22,217 bases of DNA from CAWVWD01 sp965662365 (lineage in GTDB: Bacteria > Bacteroidota > Bacteroidia > Chitinophagales > Saprospiraceae), in NCBI GenBank assembly GCA_965662365.1, contig CBFIHR010000074.1, positions 1-22,217 on the forward strand, written 5' to 3'. The notes under the pieces are model-generated. The model was not told where the DNA came from, did no database searches, and was given only the letters and a program-made list of their open reading frames with translations. The translations under genes were made by a program, and so were the position numbers. Positions 14,565 through 22,144 of the stretch are shown here, one piece after another (positions within the stretch are counted from its first letter, which is position 1; each line of letters opens with the position of its first letter).

Positions 14565-16949
14565 ATGAGAACAAAACAATTCAAATTCCTTGAACAGTTG
14601 TTGTTAGCTTTATTTTTCACTTCATTTTTAAGTGCGTTAAATGCTCAATATATTGAAGTTCCATTAGAGCGAAAAATCCAAAATGCACCATTTATTTTTG
14701 AGGGCGAAGTTATCAGTAGCCAAAGTTTTATGCCCGAAGAACAAAAAATCATTTATACCTCGCACATCGTAAAAATTAGCAAAATTTTAAAAGGCGATTT
14801 TCTAAATGATGAAGTTGAAATTATTACCGTTGGTGGAAGTGTAAACGGTTTAAGATTAGATGTTACGAACAATTTGATGTTGCGTGATGATTGGGAGGGA
14901 ATATTTTTTTGCAGAAATACAGTTCGACCTGCTTTAAATCGTTCTAACTCGGGTTTAGTACTTCGAGTTTATGAGGGTGAACAAGGTTTTATTCGTTATC
15001 AAAATCATTTTGGAAGTACGACTGCAAAAACAGTTTTTCGTCATTATGAAAATGTAGAAACGGAATTACTTTCTGTCATTGAACAGAAAACACGAAAACG
15101 AGAGCGAGTAAACCCAAACAAACGAGAAAGAGCATTATTAGAATGGATTAGTCAAAAAACTTACGGAAATACCAGCCGAAACGGCATGAAAACGGGAATT
15201 GAATATGAATTTGCTAATCCCGAAATCACAGGGCAAAATGATGAATATTTTGAGTTTGATATTGAGGTTTCGACTTTTGCAAATACTTTTTTGTTTGGTA
15301 ATTCTGAAATTTATTTAGAATATGACCCAAATGTTTGGGGCTTAAATATGGTTGCCAATGGAAAAATTACAGCAACAAAAGAAACGGTTATTTTAAGTTC
15401 TGATTATTCGCTTACAGTTGGAGATGAAACGGCATCAAAACTAAAATTAGCAATTACATCAATCAGTAATCCAAATAATCCATTTTCATTGACACCAAAT
15501 CAAGAAGAACTTTGTCATTTGAAATTGGATATTTCTAACCTTTTATCAGTTAGTCCAAGTATCTTTTTTGATGAAACAGCAATGCAAGGTGAAAGTGAAT
15601 ATTACCAAAATGGTAATTTTTATGATTTTTTGAATGTGGTTGCTGCAGATAGTATGATACAAAGTTGGAACGCTTTTGTGCCACCTGTTATTGATAGTAT
15701 TCGTCCATTAAAGATAAGTGCAGGTACTTTTGATACACTATATATTTATGGTAATAACTTTGGAGTAGATGAAGGAAGTGTCATATTTCAAGCTGCAGAT
15801 GATGTTATAGGTACACCCCCTACTACAGTAGCTTCACCTGTAGATGTTGATTGGTCAGACAATCTAATAAAAGTCATGATGTTCTCAACCAATTTAGATT
15901 TTGAAGTACCAGGTAGTGGGCAAATATTGGTAAAAAAAGCAATTTCTAATGACTCTACTTTGACTAATGACACACTATTAATTGAGTACACCATCACAAA
16001 CTACCGAGACTCTACAACAGACTTATCACTATTGCCCGTTTTGATTGATATTACAGCATCTGACACTTTTAAATTTCAATTAAATAATGCAATAACACTT
16101 ACTTCAGATACGGCTGATGTGATAAGAACAGCTTTGGAGCAGTGGCGTTGTGTTAGCGGTATAAATTGGAAACTTTCCGATATTCCTACTAATAGTGATT
16201 ATATTAGAGATAATATTAATTCTATTTCCTTTGCATCAAATGATTTGAATATAGACTCTTCTGTTGCATGGCAAACTTTAATTTATTTTCTTGATCCTAC
16301 CAATACATATTGGAATTATTGTAATTTTAATAATCAAAAATATGTATATATTAATGAGATTGATTTGTTAGTTAATGGTTTTGATATGGATTGGTTTATG
16401 ACAAATAATCCTAATCAAACAAATACCAGTAAAGCGGACTTTTGGACTATTGCACTTCATGAATTAGGGCATGCACATCTATTTGAACACATTAATATTG
16501 ACACTTCTATAAGTGTAAACACTATGTTTCCTTATCATCAATTAACTGATGTAATTCGGTTTATTGATGCACCAACAAAAATTGGTGCAGATTGGATTAT
16601 GGATACTATTGAGGTTGTTAGTCCACATTGTGGAGGTCGAATTTCAAGAACTACTCAAGGATGCCTAACATCAACAAATCCAATAATTGAGAAAAATAAT
16701 TTTAAATTATACCCAAACCCTACCAATGAATTTATCATTTTAGCACTTGATAACCTTGATAGGCAGCAATCATGTTACATCAGAATTTTCGATGTTCACG
16801 GAAGATTACTTTTTGAAAATGAAGAGCCATTAAAATACGGAGAAAATATAATTTATTTAAATGAAGTAAGTTCTTTTAGTACAGGTATCTATTTTGTTCA
16901 ATTAAGAGTAGGTAATGAAAGTTTATCTTCTAAACTAATAAAATACTAA
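14565..16949 (+). CDS. T9SS-secreted metzincin-like metalloprotease, first gene of cassette C5
   Basis: 794 residues with a Sec signal (about 1-27, ending near LSALNAQ). Residues 30-190 are a beta-rich N-terminal domain (FIFEGEVISSQSFMPEEQKI). A TIG/IPT-like immunoglobulin fold follows at about 372-465 (PVIDSIRPLKISAGTFDTLY, then YGNNFG). The catalytic region carries HELGHAHLFEH (H632, E633, H636, H642), the zinc-binding HExxHxxxxxH of metzincins, with a candidate Met-turn (NTMFPY) downstream. The C-terminus (about 705-794) is a T9SS type A sorting domain: FKLYPNPTNEFIIL opens it and GIYFVQLRVGNESLSSKLIK closes it. The enzyme is therefore expected to be released or anchored at the cell surface by the type IX system. 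It is followed after four bases by a lipoprotein gene. A protease of this size is exceptional cargo for a cassette. Confidence 0.85.
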   Translation: MRTKQFKFLEQLLLALFFTSFLSALNAQYIEVPLERKIQNAPFIFEGEVISSQSFMPEEQKIIYTSHIVKISKILKGDFLNDEVEIITVGGSVNGLRLDVTNNLMLRDDWEGIFFCRNTVRPALNRSNSGLVLRVYEGEQGFIRYQNHFGSTTAKTVFRHYENVETELLSVIEQKTRKRERVNPNKRERALLEWISQKTYGNTSRNGMKTGIEYEFANPEITGQNDEYFEFDIEVSTFANTFLFGNSEIYLEYDPNVWGLNMVANGKITATKETVILSSDYSLTVGDETASKLKLAITSISNPNNPFSLTPNQEELCHLKLDISNLLSVSPSIFFDETAMQGESEYYQNGNFYDFLNVVAADSMIQSWNAFVPPVIDSIRPLKISAGTFDTLYIYGNNFGVDEGSVIFQAADDVIGTPPTTVASPVDVDWSDNLIKVMMFSTNLDFEVPGSGQILVKKAISNDSTLTNDTLLIEYTITNYRDSTTDLSLLPVLIDITASDTFKFQLNNAITLTSDTADVIRTALEQWRCVSGINWKLSDIPTNSDYIRDNINSISFASNDLNIDSSVAWQTLIYFLDPTNTYWNYCNFNNQKYVYINEIDLLVNGFDMDWFMTNNPNQTNTSKADFWTIALHELGHAHLFEHINIDTSISVNTMFPYHQLTDVIRFIDAPTKIGADWIMDTIEVVSPHCGGRISRTTQGCLTSTNPIIEKNNFKLYPNPTNEFIILALDNLDRQQSCYIRIFDVHGRLLFENEEPLKYGENIIYLNEVSSFSTGIYFVQLRVGNESLSSKLIKY

Positions 16950-16953
16950 AAAG

Positions 16954-17346
16954 ATGAAATATGTATTGACTACTTTCATCTCTATTATTTTATTGGGTTC
17001 GTGTAGTCTTTTTCAGACTTCAAAAAGCGATGAAGGTCTAAGCTGTCGGAAATTTGAAAAGTTTATAGCAAAATCTTGGAAATATGATGAAACTAACAAA
17101 ATTTTTATGATCGAAAATACTAAATTTTTCAATACGCATAAGACGTGTTTATATGGAAAAAGTGTTAATGAAATTATTGAACTATTAGGAGAGCCGAGTA
17201 TAAAAGAAGAATATGTATTAAGATATTATACTGATACTCGGTGCAATAAAAGACCAAGGAAATTTTGTGTATTAGTACAAATAAGGATTGATGAAGAAAC
17301 AAAAAAAGTTTTTGATATTGTGAATGCAGGATACAGAGTGTATTGA
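16954..17346 (+). CDS. Small lipoprotein, second gene of cassette C5
   Basis: 130 residues. The signal MKYVLTTFISIILLGSC has a clear lipobox (LGSC). The mature part contains four cysteines besides the lipidated one and the block SVNEIIELLGEPSIKEEYVL followed by RYYTD, which resembles the helix-then-strand pattern of SmpA/OmlA-like small lipoproteins. The gene starts four bases after the protease stop codon and is probably co-transcribed and co-translated with it. It could be an inhibitor, chaperone or anchor of that protease, but no sequence feature proves this. The stop lies 17 bases before site f. Confidence 0.7.
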   Translation: MKYVLTTFISIILLGSCSLFQTSKSDEGLSCRKFEKFIAKSWKYDETNKIFMIENTKFFNTHKTCLYGKSVNEIIELLGEPSIKEEYVLRYYTDTRCNKRPRKFCVLVQIRIDEETKKVFDIVNAGYRVY

Positions 17347-17363
17347 AAAAAATAAAAAACGGA

Positions 17364-17434
17364 TGCAGAACAAAAGCATAATCGTCCATAGCCGCCAAAA
17401 AGCGGCTACGGCGTTTATGCGGACGTTGGCGGCA
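17364..17434 (+). repeat. attC-like site f, end of cassette C5
   Basis: Same fold and almost the same bases as site d: left arm TGCAGAAC (17364-17371), inner stem GCATAA/TTATGC, apical stem TAGCCGC/GCGGCTA, crossover G17425^T17426. Its left arm pairs with the start of C5 (TTCTGCA at 14470). The right arm TTGGCGGCA starts C6. C3 and C5 thus share both their left tip and their terminal site, although their genes are unrelated. Confidence 0.8.
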
Positions 17435-17481
17435 ACCAGAAAAAAACATACAACCAAACAGTATGTAAAAACCACCCAAAA

Positions 17482-17496
17482 TATGTAAACAATTTT
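17482..17496 (+). promoter_or_regulatory. 15-bp element shared by the two protease genes (copy 2)
   Basis: TATGTAAACAATTTT, identical in sequence and in distance to the start codon (40 bp) to 14525-14539. A partial copy (GTATGTAAA) lies 21 bp further left, at 17461. Confidence 0.5.
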
Positions 17497-17521
17497 CACA
17501 AACTATAAAATTCATAGGCTT

Positions 17522-20500
17522 ATGAAACGATTTAACATTTGGCTAATATTTGGTATTATTAGCCTCATCGCTGTAACTTGTGCCTCGCAATGGAACTCAA
17601 AAAGCACATTAAACACAAAGGAAAAAGTATTAAAAGAAGCAAGAGATACCTTGAAATTGGAAGACCTTGTTTTGCATACTGACCAAAATGGAATAATGTA
17701 TTTTAACACTTCAATTACTGAAAAACTTCCAGGTTTTACAGGTGATAGTATGTTTATAAATTACGGTTATCTATTTGATATTGGAGAACATAACGAAATG
17801 CAATTAAGAGAATTTATTAGTGATTATGATGGTTATAAAACATTTAGGTATAATTTATATCATAAAGGTATTTACGCTGTATTTAATGCTGCTCATTTTG
17901 TAGAAGAAAATGGACGTTTAACTAAGTTTTGGTATCAAAAGTATGATATTAATGTAGATATAAATAATACAATCTCAATAGAAAAAGCTATAAAGGTTGC
18001 ATTAAATAAAATTGATGCTGAGAGTTACGCATGGGAAAATGAATTTTGGGAAAAAAAAGCAAAAGATTTAGATACAACTTTTTACCCTTCTCCAAAGTTG
18101 GTAATCAAAAAATATGAAACTAATTACAAACTGATATACGATTTTATTGTTTCTGTTTCTGTAGTTGACAACTACATTGTTCAAATTGATGCTAAAACAG
18201 GAGAATTAATTCGTCTTGAACGAGATTTTAATGAATGTACTTGTAATTCACCATATGTTCATGTTCCTCATCAATTAGATATCAATTATTACAATTCTCC
18301 ACAAACTACTACTATTCAAAGATGTAATAATGGTAATCATTTATTTAAACTGAAGCGTAGTGACATAAGAAGTATCGGTTTAGCTCAAGCGATAAATGTT
18401 CCACCATCAAGTGCAACTGAAATTTGTTGGACAAATCCAACCTCCAATAATAAGCCTGCAAACACAGCTTTTTGGGCAACGCAATATATCTATGATTACT
18501 TTCAAGATGAACATTCTTACGTAGGTTATAACAATAATAATGGACCTAATAACAATGCAATTAATTTACTGTTAATGAATGCAGGGTCAGCGGGAACATC
18601 TATTTCGTCAATAGGTGCTTCTTTTACATTGAAAGTTGATTTAAACAATCAAAATAAATCGTATGTGACATTAGACGCTATTGGACATGAGTTTACACAC
18701 GCCATTGATAGAGAAACAGCTAAATTAAACTTTCTGCCTAACTTTAGTGAAGGAAGAATAATAATGGAAGGATTTTGTGATATTTTTGGAGTAACGATTA
18801 AAAGTAAATTTCAACAACAAAATAATTATCGTTTTCTAGAACAAGTGGTAGGTTCTGGAACACGTTTATTGAATAATCCTTCAGGTAGTACCAACAGTCA
18901 AGGACAGATTTCATCTCAACCAGATACTTATCAAAAAAATAATTGGCATTTTCAAGCCCCGGGAAGTACCAATGATAATTACTTTATTCATCATAATAAT
19001 GGAATTATGAACTATTGGTTCTATTTGCTTTGTGAAGGTGGAAGTGGAACTAATGATAATGGTTTTTCTTATAATATTTCAAAAATAGGAATGGAAACTG
19101 CTGCAAAAATAGCTTTTTTGACATTAACAGATGAATTAGGAAATGGTAATTACGGCTCAAAGGATTTTCAACAGTTAAGAAAAGCAACTTTAGCCGTAGC
19201 GAAAAGACAACCTTGGGGAATTTGCTCCAAAGAATGGGAAACGGTTCGTAAAGCTTGGGATGCAGTAGGTGTTACAGGTTGTGATTGGGATATAGACTTG
19301 ACTACACAATGTAATGGTAAAAATTGTATTGTTGAAGTTGAAGTTTGTGGAACTGATGTAGCACCATTAATCAAAATCAAACAAGGGTCTAATCTCATAA
19401 AAAAGAAAAAGACTTATAAACTGACACATACCATTAATAATGGTTGCAACAAAAATTATAGAATAGAAATTGTAGATAAATCTAATAGTGGTTGCGAACC
19501 TCCATCAAAAGATTTTACTTGTGACGACTCGGGGAATCCTATTGGAATCTCACCTTGTGAAGATTTGATATATACAAACTTAGCAGCATCGGGTACTAGT
19601 GTTAAAAACTGTACGACAGGAGGTATTTTATTAAGTGTGTCGGGTGGTATTCCGTCTTACGGTTTTCAATGGAGTAATGGAAGTACCAGTCAAAATTTAA
19701 TGAATGTTACACCAGGTACTTACAGCGTTACAATCACAGATGCTTGTAGTGACGAACCACTTGTCAAGCAATTTACAGTTGTTTCCCTACCGACTATAAA
19801 TACGGCTGTAAATATTACTAAAACATGTATTTCAACTAGTGATGGTGCTATTGATTTAACAGTAAGCAATGCTAAACAGCCATATAGTTATAATTGGTCA
19901 AATGGTGCAACAACCGAGGATATTTCTAATCTTCCAATAGGTACTTATACCGTAACAATCACAGATGGAAATGAATGCCAAAAAGTCGAAAGTTTTACGG
20001 TTAATCACTTTCCTGATATGCAACTCACTTTTTCAAGTTTTGAAGATGAATGTCAAGGACAACAAGATGGAATGATTGATTTATCTGTACAAAGTGGTAC
20101 AGCACCATATACTTATCAATGGTCAAATGGTTCTACGTCACAAGATTTAGATAATTTATCCACAGGAACATATAGTGTAACTTGTACAGATTTTCACGGC
20201 TGTCAAAAAACAGCAAGTATAACATTAAGTTCGATTACACCAATCGTTCAAGTATTAAGTGAATCGTGTCAAGAAGTTTATTATTGTAAAGGAGAAATCA
20301 TCGGAAACTCTGCTTCTTTATGGCAATTTGTTACAGAAGATTGTAGTAGCTGTCAAACTGTAGAGTATTGTTCTTTGACTAATAGTTATCGGTATTTGCC
20401 AGGACTTCCTTACACTTACGACTATTTTGATGGTTGGGGTTGTTATGAAGTGACAGAATGTACATTTATATCGGGGAATGTATGTACTTCAAGTATTGTT

Positions 20501-20908
20501 CCTCAAGGAATTACAACGAATTATATACCACAACCTAACGGCTGTCCTTATGGGCAAACACTTGTACAAGATTATTGTGGAAACACTTTAATCTATCAAG
20601 CTTGTGTTGTAATGGCACGAATATCTGATGATAGTAGTAATGTCATAAATGGTACAATCAATGCTTACCCTAATCCTTTTAATTCATCATTCAATTTATC
20701 ATTTGAAACAACAGGAAATTCTGTCAATATTCTAATTCATAATTTGACAGGACAAAAAATATATGAAAATGTTGTTGGTACACAAGAAGGAACAAATGAT
20801 ATAAATATTGCTATACAAGAGCAAATCGCAGATGGTGTTTATCTTGTATCAGTTATACATGAAGATGGTAGTAAGGAAGTACTTAAAGTTGTAAAACAAA
20901 ATAATTAA
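17522..20908 (+). CDS. T9SS-secreted M4 (thermolysin-like) metalloprotease with SprB repeats, first gene of cassette C6
   Basis: 1128 residues. A hydrophobic N-terminal signal (about 1-22) precedes a propeptide with FTP/PepSY character (about 30-240, ending VQIDAKTGELIRLERD). The catalytic domain has HEFTH (H389, E390, H393) in AIGHEFTHAID, the third zinc ligand E416 in MEGFCDIFG, and the catalytic histidine H490 in HHNNGIMNYWFYLL. All three are M4 hallmarks; the first-to-third ligand distance is three residues longer than in thermolysin. Residues about 690-900 hold three SprB-type repeats (each with WSNGSTSQ or WSNGATTE, then GTYSVTITD-like). A Cys-rich stretch (about 910-1035) and a T9SS type A sorting domain (AYPNPFNSSFNLSF to the end) follow. 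At about 120 kDa it is extremely large for a gene cassette product. It is likely a secreted degradative enzyme. Confidence 0.88.
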   Translation: MKRFNIWLIFGIISLIAVTCASQWNSKSTLNTKEKVLKEARDTLKLEDLVLHTDQNGIMYFNTSITEKLPGFTGDSMFINYGYLFDIGEHNEMQLREFISDYDGYKTFRYNLYHKGIYAVFNAAHFVEENGRLTKFWYQKYDINVDINNTISIEKAIKVALNKIDAESYAWENEFWEKKAKDLDTTFYPSPKLVIKKYETNYKLIYDFIVSVSVVDNYIVQIDAKTGELIRLERDFNECTCNSPYVHVPHQLDINYYNSPQTTTIQRCNNGNHLFKLKRSDIRSIGLAQAINVPPSSATEICWTNPTSNNKPANTAFWATQYIYDYFQDEHSYVGYNNNNGPNNNAINLLLMNAGSAGTSISSIGASFTLKVDLNNQNKSYVTLDAIGHEFTHAIDRETAKLNFLPNFSEGRIIMEGFCDIFGVTIKSKFQQQNNYRFLEQVVGSGTRLLNNPSGSTNSQGQISSQPDTYQKNNWHFQAPGSTNDNYFIHHNNGIMNYWFYLLCEGGSGTNDNGFSYNISKIGMETAAKIAFLTLTDELGNGNYGSKDFQQLRKATLAVAKRQPWGICSKEWETVRKAWDAVGVTGCDWDIDLTTQCNGKNCIVEVEVCGTDVAPLIKIKQGSNLIKKKKTYKLTHTINNGCNKNYRIEIVDKSNSGCEPPSKDFTCDDSGNPIGISPCEDLIYTNLAASGTSVKNCTTGGILLSVSGGIPSYGFQWSNGSTSQNLMNVTPGTYSVTITDACSDEPLVKQFTVVSLPTINTAVNITKTCISTSDGAIDLTVSNAKQPYSYNWSNGATTEDISNLPIGTYTVTITDGNECQKVESFTVNHFPDMQLTFSSFEDECQGQQDGMIDLSVQSGTAPYTYQWSNGSTSQDLDNLSTGTYSVTCTDFHGCQKTASITLSSITPIVQVLSESCQEVYYCKGEIIGNSASLWQFVTEDCSSCQTVEYCSLTNSYRYLPGLPYTYDYFDGWGCYEVTECTFISGNVCTSSIVPQGITTNYIPQPNGCPYGQTLVQDYCGNTLIYQACVVMARISDDSSNVINGTINAYPNPFNSSFNLSFETTGNSVNILIHNLTGQKIYENVVGTQEGTNDINIAIQEQIADGVYLVSVIHEDGSKEVLKVVKQNN

Positions 20909-20914
20909 ATCAAT

Positions 20915-20955
20915 ATAGCCTTGTAGTTATTGCAACTACAAGGCTATTCTAATTT
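20915..20955 (+). terminator. Terminator inside cassette C6
   Basis: A 14-bp perfect stem (ATAGCCTTGTAGTT 20915-20928, AACTACAAGGCTAT 20934-20947) with a 5-nt loop and a T-rich tail (TCTAATTTT). It begins seven bases after the protease stop codon and ends just before the lipoprotein start at 20963. Confidence 0.82.
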
Positions 20956-20962
20956 TAAAATT

Positions 20963-21397
20963 ATGAAGAATTTATCTTTTATTTTATTTGTGGTGGTGGC
21001 TTTTATGGCTTGTAATAATGATGAAGAACCACCAATTATTAATGACGATACTTTAATAGGTACGTGGAGTTTAAATGAAGACATAAAAACCTACATAAAT
21101 GACTCCTTACAATCATCAAGTAACGCAGATTATACTTTAGAAGTTCAAGAAAATGTAATGATAAAAACGGCTTTTAGTAGTTCGAGTACACATTATTGGA
21201 CAAGGAATAGTGATAGAACAATAATGTTTATCATTACGGAAAATCAAAATTCGAGTGGTAACGTTTTCGCTAATACACACAGAATGCAAATAGAACAAGA
21301 CGAACAAAATAATCAATTATGGAAAGAAGAATTTATTACTCAAAATTCATCGGGCGGAGAATATAAGTTAGTTCGTACTTGGACACTTGAACGATAA
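20963..21397 (+). CDS. Lipocalin-like lipoprotein, second gene of cassette C6
   Basis: 144 residues from ATG 20963. An in-frame upstream ATG (20930) lies inside the terminator hairpin and would put extra residues before the signal, so it is rejected. The signal MKNLSFILFVVVAFMAC has a lipobox-like FMAC. The mature part opens with an acidic linker (NNDEEPP), then LIGTWSLNED, the first-strand motif of lipocalin-like Bacteroidota lipoproteins. Strand-like segments follow (ADYTLEVQENVMIKTAF, RTIMFIITENQ) up to the closing YKLVRTWTLER. Such proteins form small barrels that bind lipids or hydrophobic ligands, or serve as inhibitors. It stands behind the M4 protease gene in the same cassette and may be functionally tied to it. 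Confidence 0.72.
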   Translation: MKNLSFILFVVVAFMACNNDEEPPIINDDTLIGTWSLNEDIKTYINDSLQSSSNADYTLEVQENVMIKTAFSSSSTHYWTRNSDRTIMFIITENQNSSGNVFANTHRMQIEQDEQNNQLWKEEFITQNSSGGEYKLVRTWTLER

Positions 21398-21433
21398 TAA
21401 TTTTACGAAAAAAATAAAGAAAATAAGAAGTTA

Positions 21434-21504
21434 TGCCGCCAACAATTGCAACATCGTCCATAGCCGATAAAAATCGGGACGGCGTTTATGCAGACGTTGG
21501 CGGT
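21434..21504 (+). repeat. attC-like site g, hybrid, end of cassette C6
   Basis: The left arm TGCCGCCAAC (21434-21443) pairs with the start of C6 (TTGGCGGCA at 17426) over nine bases. Inside, the left inner arm reads GCAACATCG as in site b, but the right inner arm reads CGTTTATGC as in sites c, d and f, so two positions no longer pair. The apical stem is also mixed: left AGCCGAT as in the d/e/f start, right ATCGGGA as in c. The site looks like a join of two half-sites. The crossover is G21496^T21497. Confidence 0.72.
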
Positions 21505-21521
21505 CAGCAGAAAAATAAAAA

Positions 21522-22079
21522 ATGAAGGAAATTGAATCAAAAATAATTGGTAAATTAATTCAAAATGAAGAATTTGATGATTGGTGGGAAAGTGACCCAA
21601 TCCAAATACCATTTCTTGAAAATAAAGAATTGAAAATCACATTCATGGATTTTGTTCCAGAGAATGATAAAGTATTTGTAATTGAGGCGGACAATGCGTT
21701 GAAAAATTTTCTATCTAAAAAACAGGAAGAAAGGTTTGAACTTTCAGAATTAGTACATAAAAACGCTATGGACTTTTTGAATGCTGTTGGATATGATGAA
21801 ATGGACAAGTCATTGTGGGAAATAAAAAACAAGAATGAAATTTGGAAATATGTATACCCACAAGAAATTCACATAACAAGACGGCATAGAAGAGATGAAG
21901 ATGTTTATCTGAACATAACATGTGAATGTGAATGGGAACAAGAACATGGACTGCAACTTGTATTTAGGAAAGGAAAGCAGTTGACAAGAATTAGTGACCA
22001 AGACGGGCATATAACAGAGGCAGATGCATACGACAAACTTGATAAAGACGATGAATTATTAAGTAAATTTAAAGAATAA
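21522..22079 (+). CDS. DUF6985-like soluble protein, main gene of cassette C7
   Basis: 185 residues, acidic, no signal or membrane segment. The protein begins with a helix (KEIESKIIGKLIQNEEFDDW), then IPFLENKELKITFMDFVPEN and FLNAVGYDEMDKSLWEI. It ends with the characteristic block ITCECEWEQEHGLQLVFRKG followed by LTRISDQDGHITEADAYD. I recall this last block from proteins annotated DUF6985 or DUF2004-like, often found singly and near mobile or toxin loci; the label is from memory. The start ATG is 25 bases after the crossover of site g, the short leader of a simple cassette. Function unknown; an immunity-type role would fit small acidic proteins of this kind but is not shown. Confidence 0.68.
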   Translation: MKEIESKIIGKLIQNEEFDDWWESDPIQIPFLENKELKITFMDFVPENDKVFVIEADNALKNFLSKKQEERFELSELVHKNAMDFLNAVGYDEMDKSLWEIKNKNEIWKYVYPQEIHITRRHRRDEDVYLNITCECEWEQEHGLQLVFRKGKQLTRISDQDGHITEADAYDKLDKDDELLSKFKE

Positions 22080-22091
22080 AAAAGAAGCCGA

Positions 22092-22144
22092 ACCGCTGAC
22101 AACGTGTATGTGTTCATGTCGGGTAAAACACACAAGACCGTTGC
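22092..22144 (+). repeat. Doubtful attC-like site h after cassette C7
   Basis: AAC (22101-22103) and GTT (22140-22142) are separated by a weak stem TGTGTT (22109-22114) with AACACA (22127-22132). CAAC/GTTG could form a short outer stem. The left arm (CCGCTGACAAC) does not match the start of C7 (TTGGCGGTCAGC) in register, unlike all earlier cassettes, although both contain TCAGC or its complement. It may be a site of another subtype that continues past the window, or a rearranged end. Confidence 0.3.

Larger units (their letters stand above)
6196..21496 (+). mobile_element. Integron-like gene-cassette array without integrase (six complete cassettes)
   Basis: Six complete units lie head to tail, all with main genes on + and each ending in a ~71-bp attC-like palindrome: C1 6196-6681, C2 6682-8707, C3 8708-12193, C4 12194-14469, C5 14470-17425, C6 17426-21496. 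A seventh starts at 21497. Boundaries are set at the G^TT of each site. The first bases of each unit are complementary to its own far-end AAC arm: C1 TTGGCGGT, C2 TTGGGTATC, C3 TTCTGCA, C4 TTGGCAGTA, C5 TTCTGCA, C6 TTGGCGGCA. A simple inserted palindrome would instead match within one copy. This circle-closure pattern is the hallmark of integron cassettes. No integrase is visible, so the array is CALIN-like here. Cassettes of 2-4 kb with two or three genes are unusually large. Dependence on IntI is an inference from architecture. Confidence 0.75.

Noticed and set aside
20930..20962. Upstream in-frame ATG for the lipocalin-like gene
   Set aside because: It lies in the loop of the terminator hairpin and would place 11 residues before a complete lipoprotein signal that starts at 20963.
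6618..21504. The palindromes as MITEs, REP elements or plain intergenic terminators
   Set aside because: A MITE or REP would have matching arms within each copy. Here arms match across cassettes, and real terminators with T tracts are found separately inside cassettes.
6618..21504. The repeated palindromes as a CRISPR array
   Set aside because: Spacing is 2-4 kb with genes between the copies; there are no short unique spacers and no cas genes.
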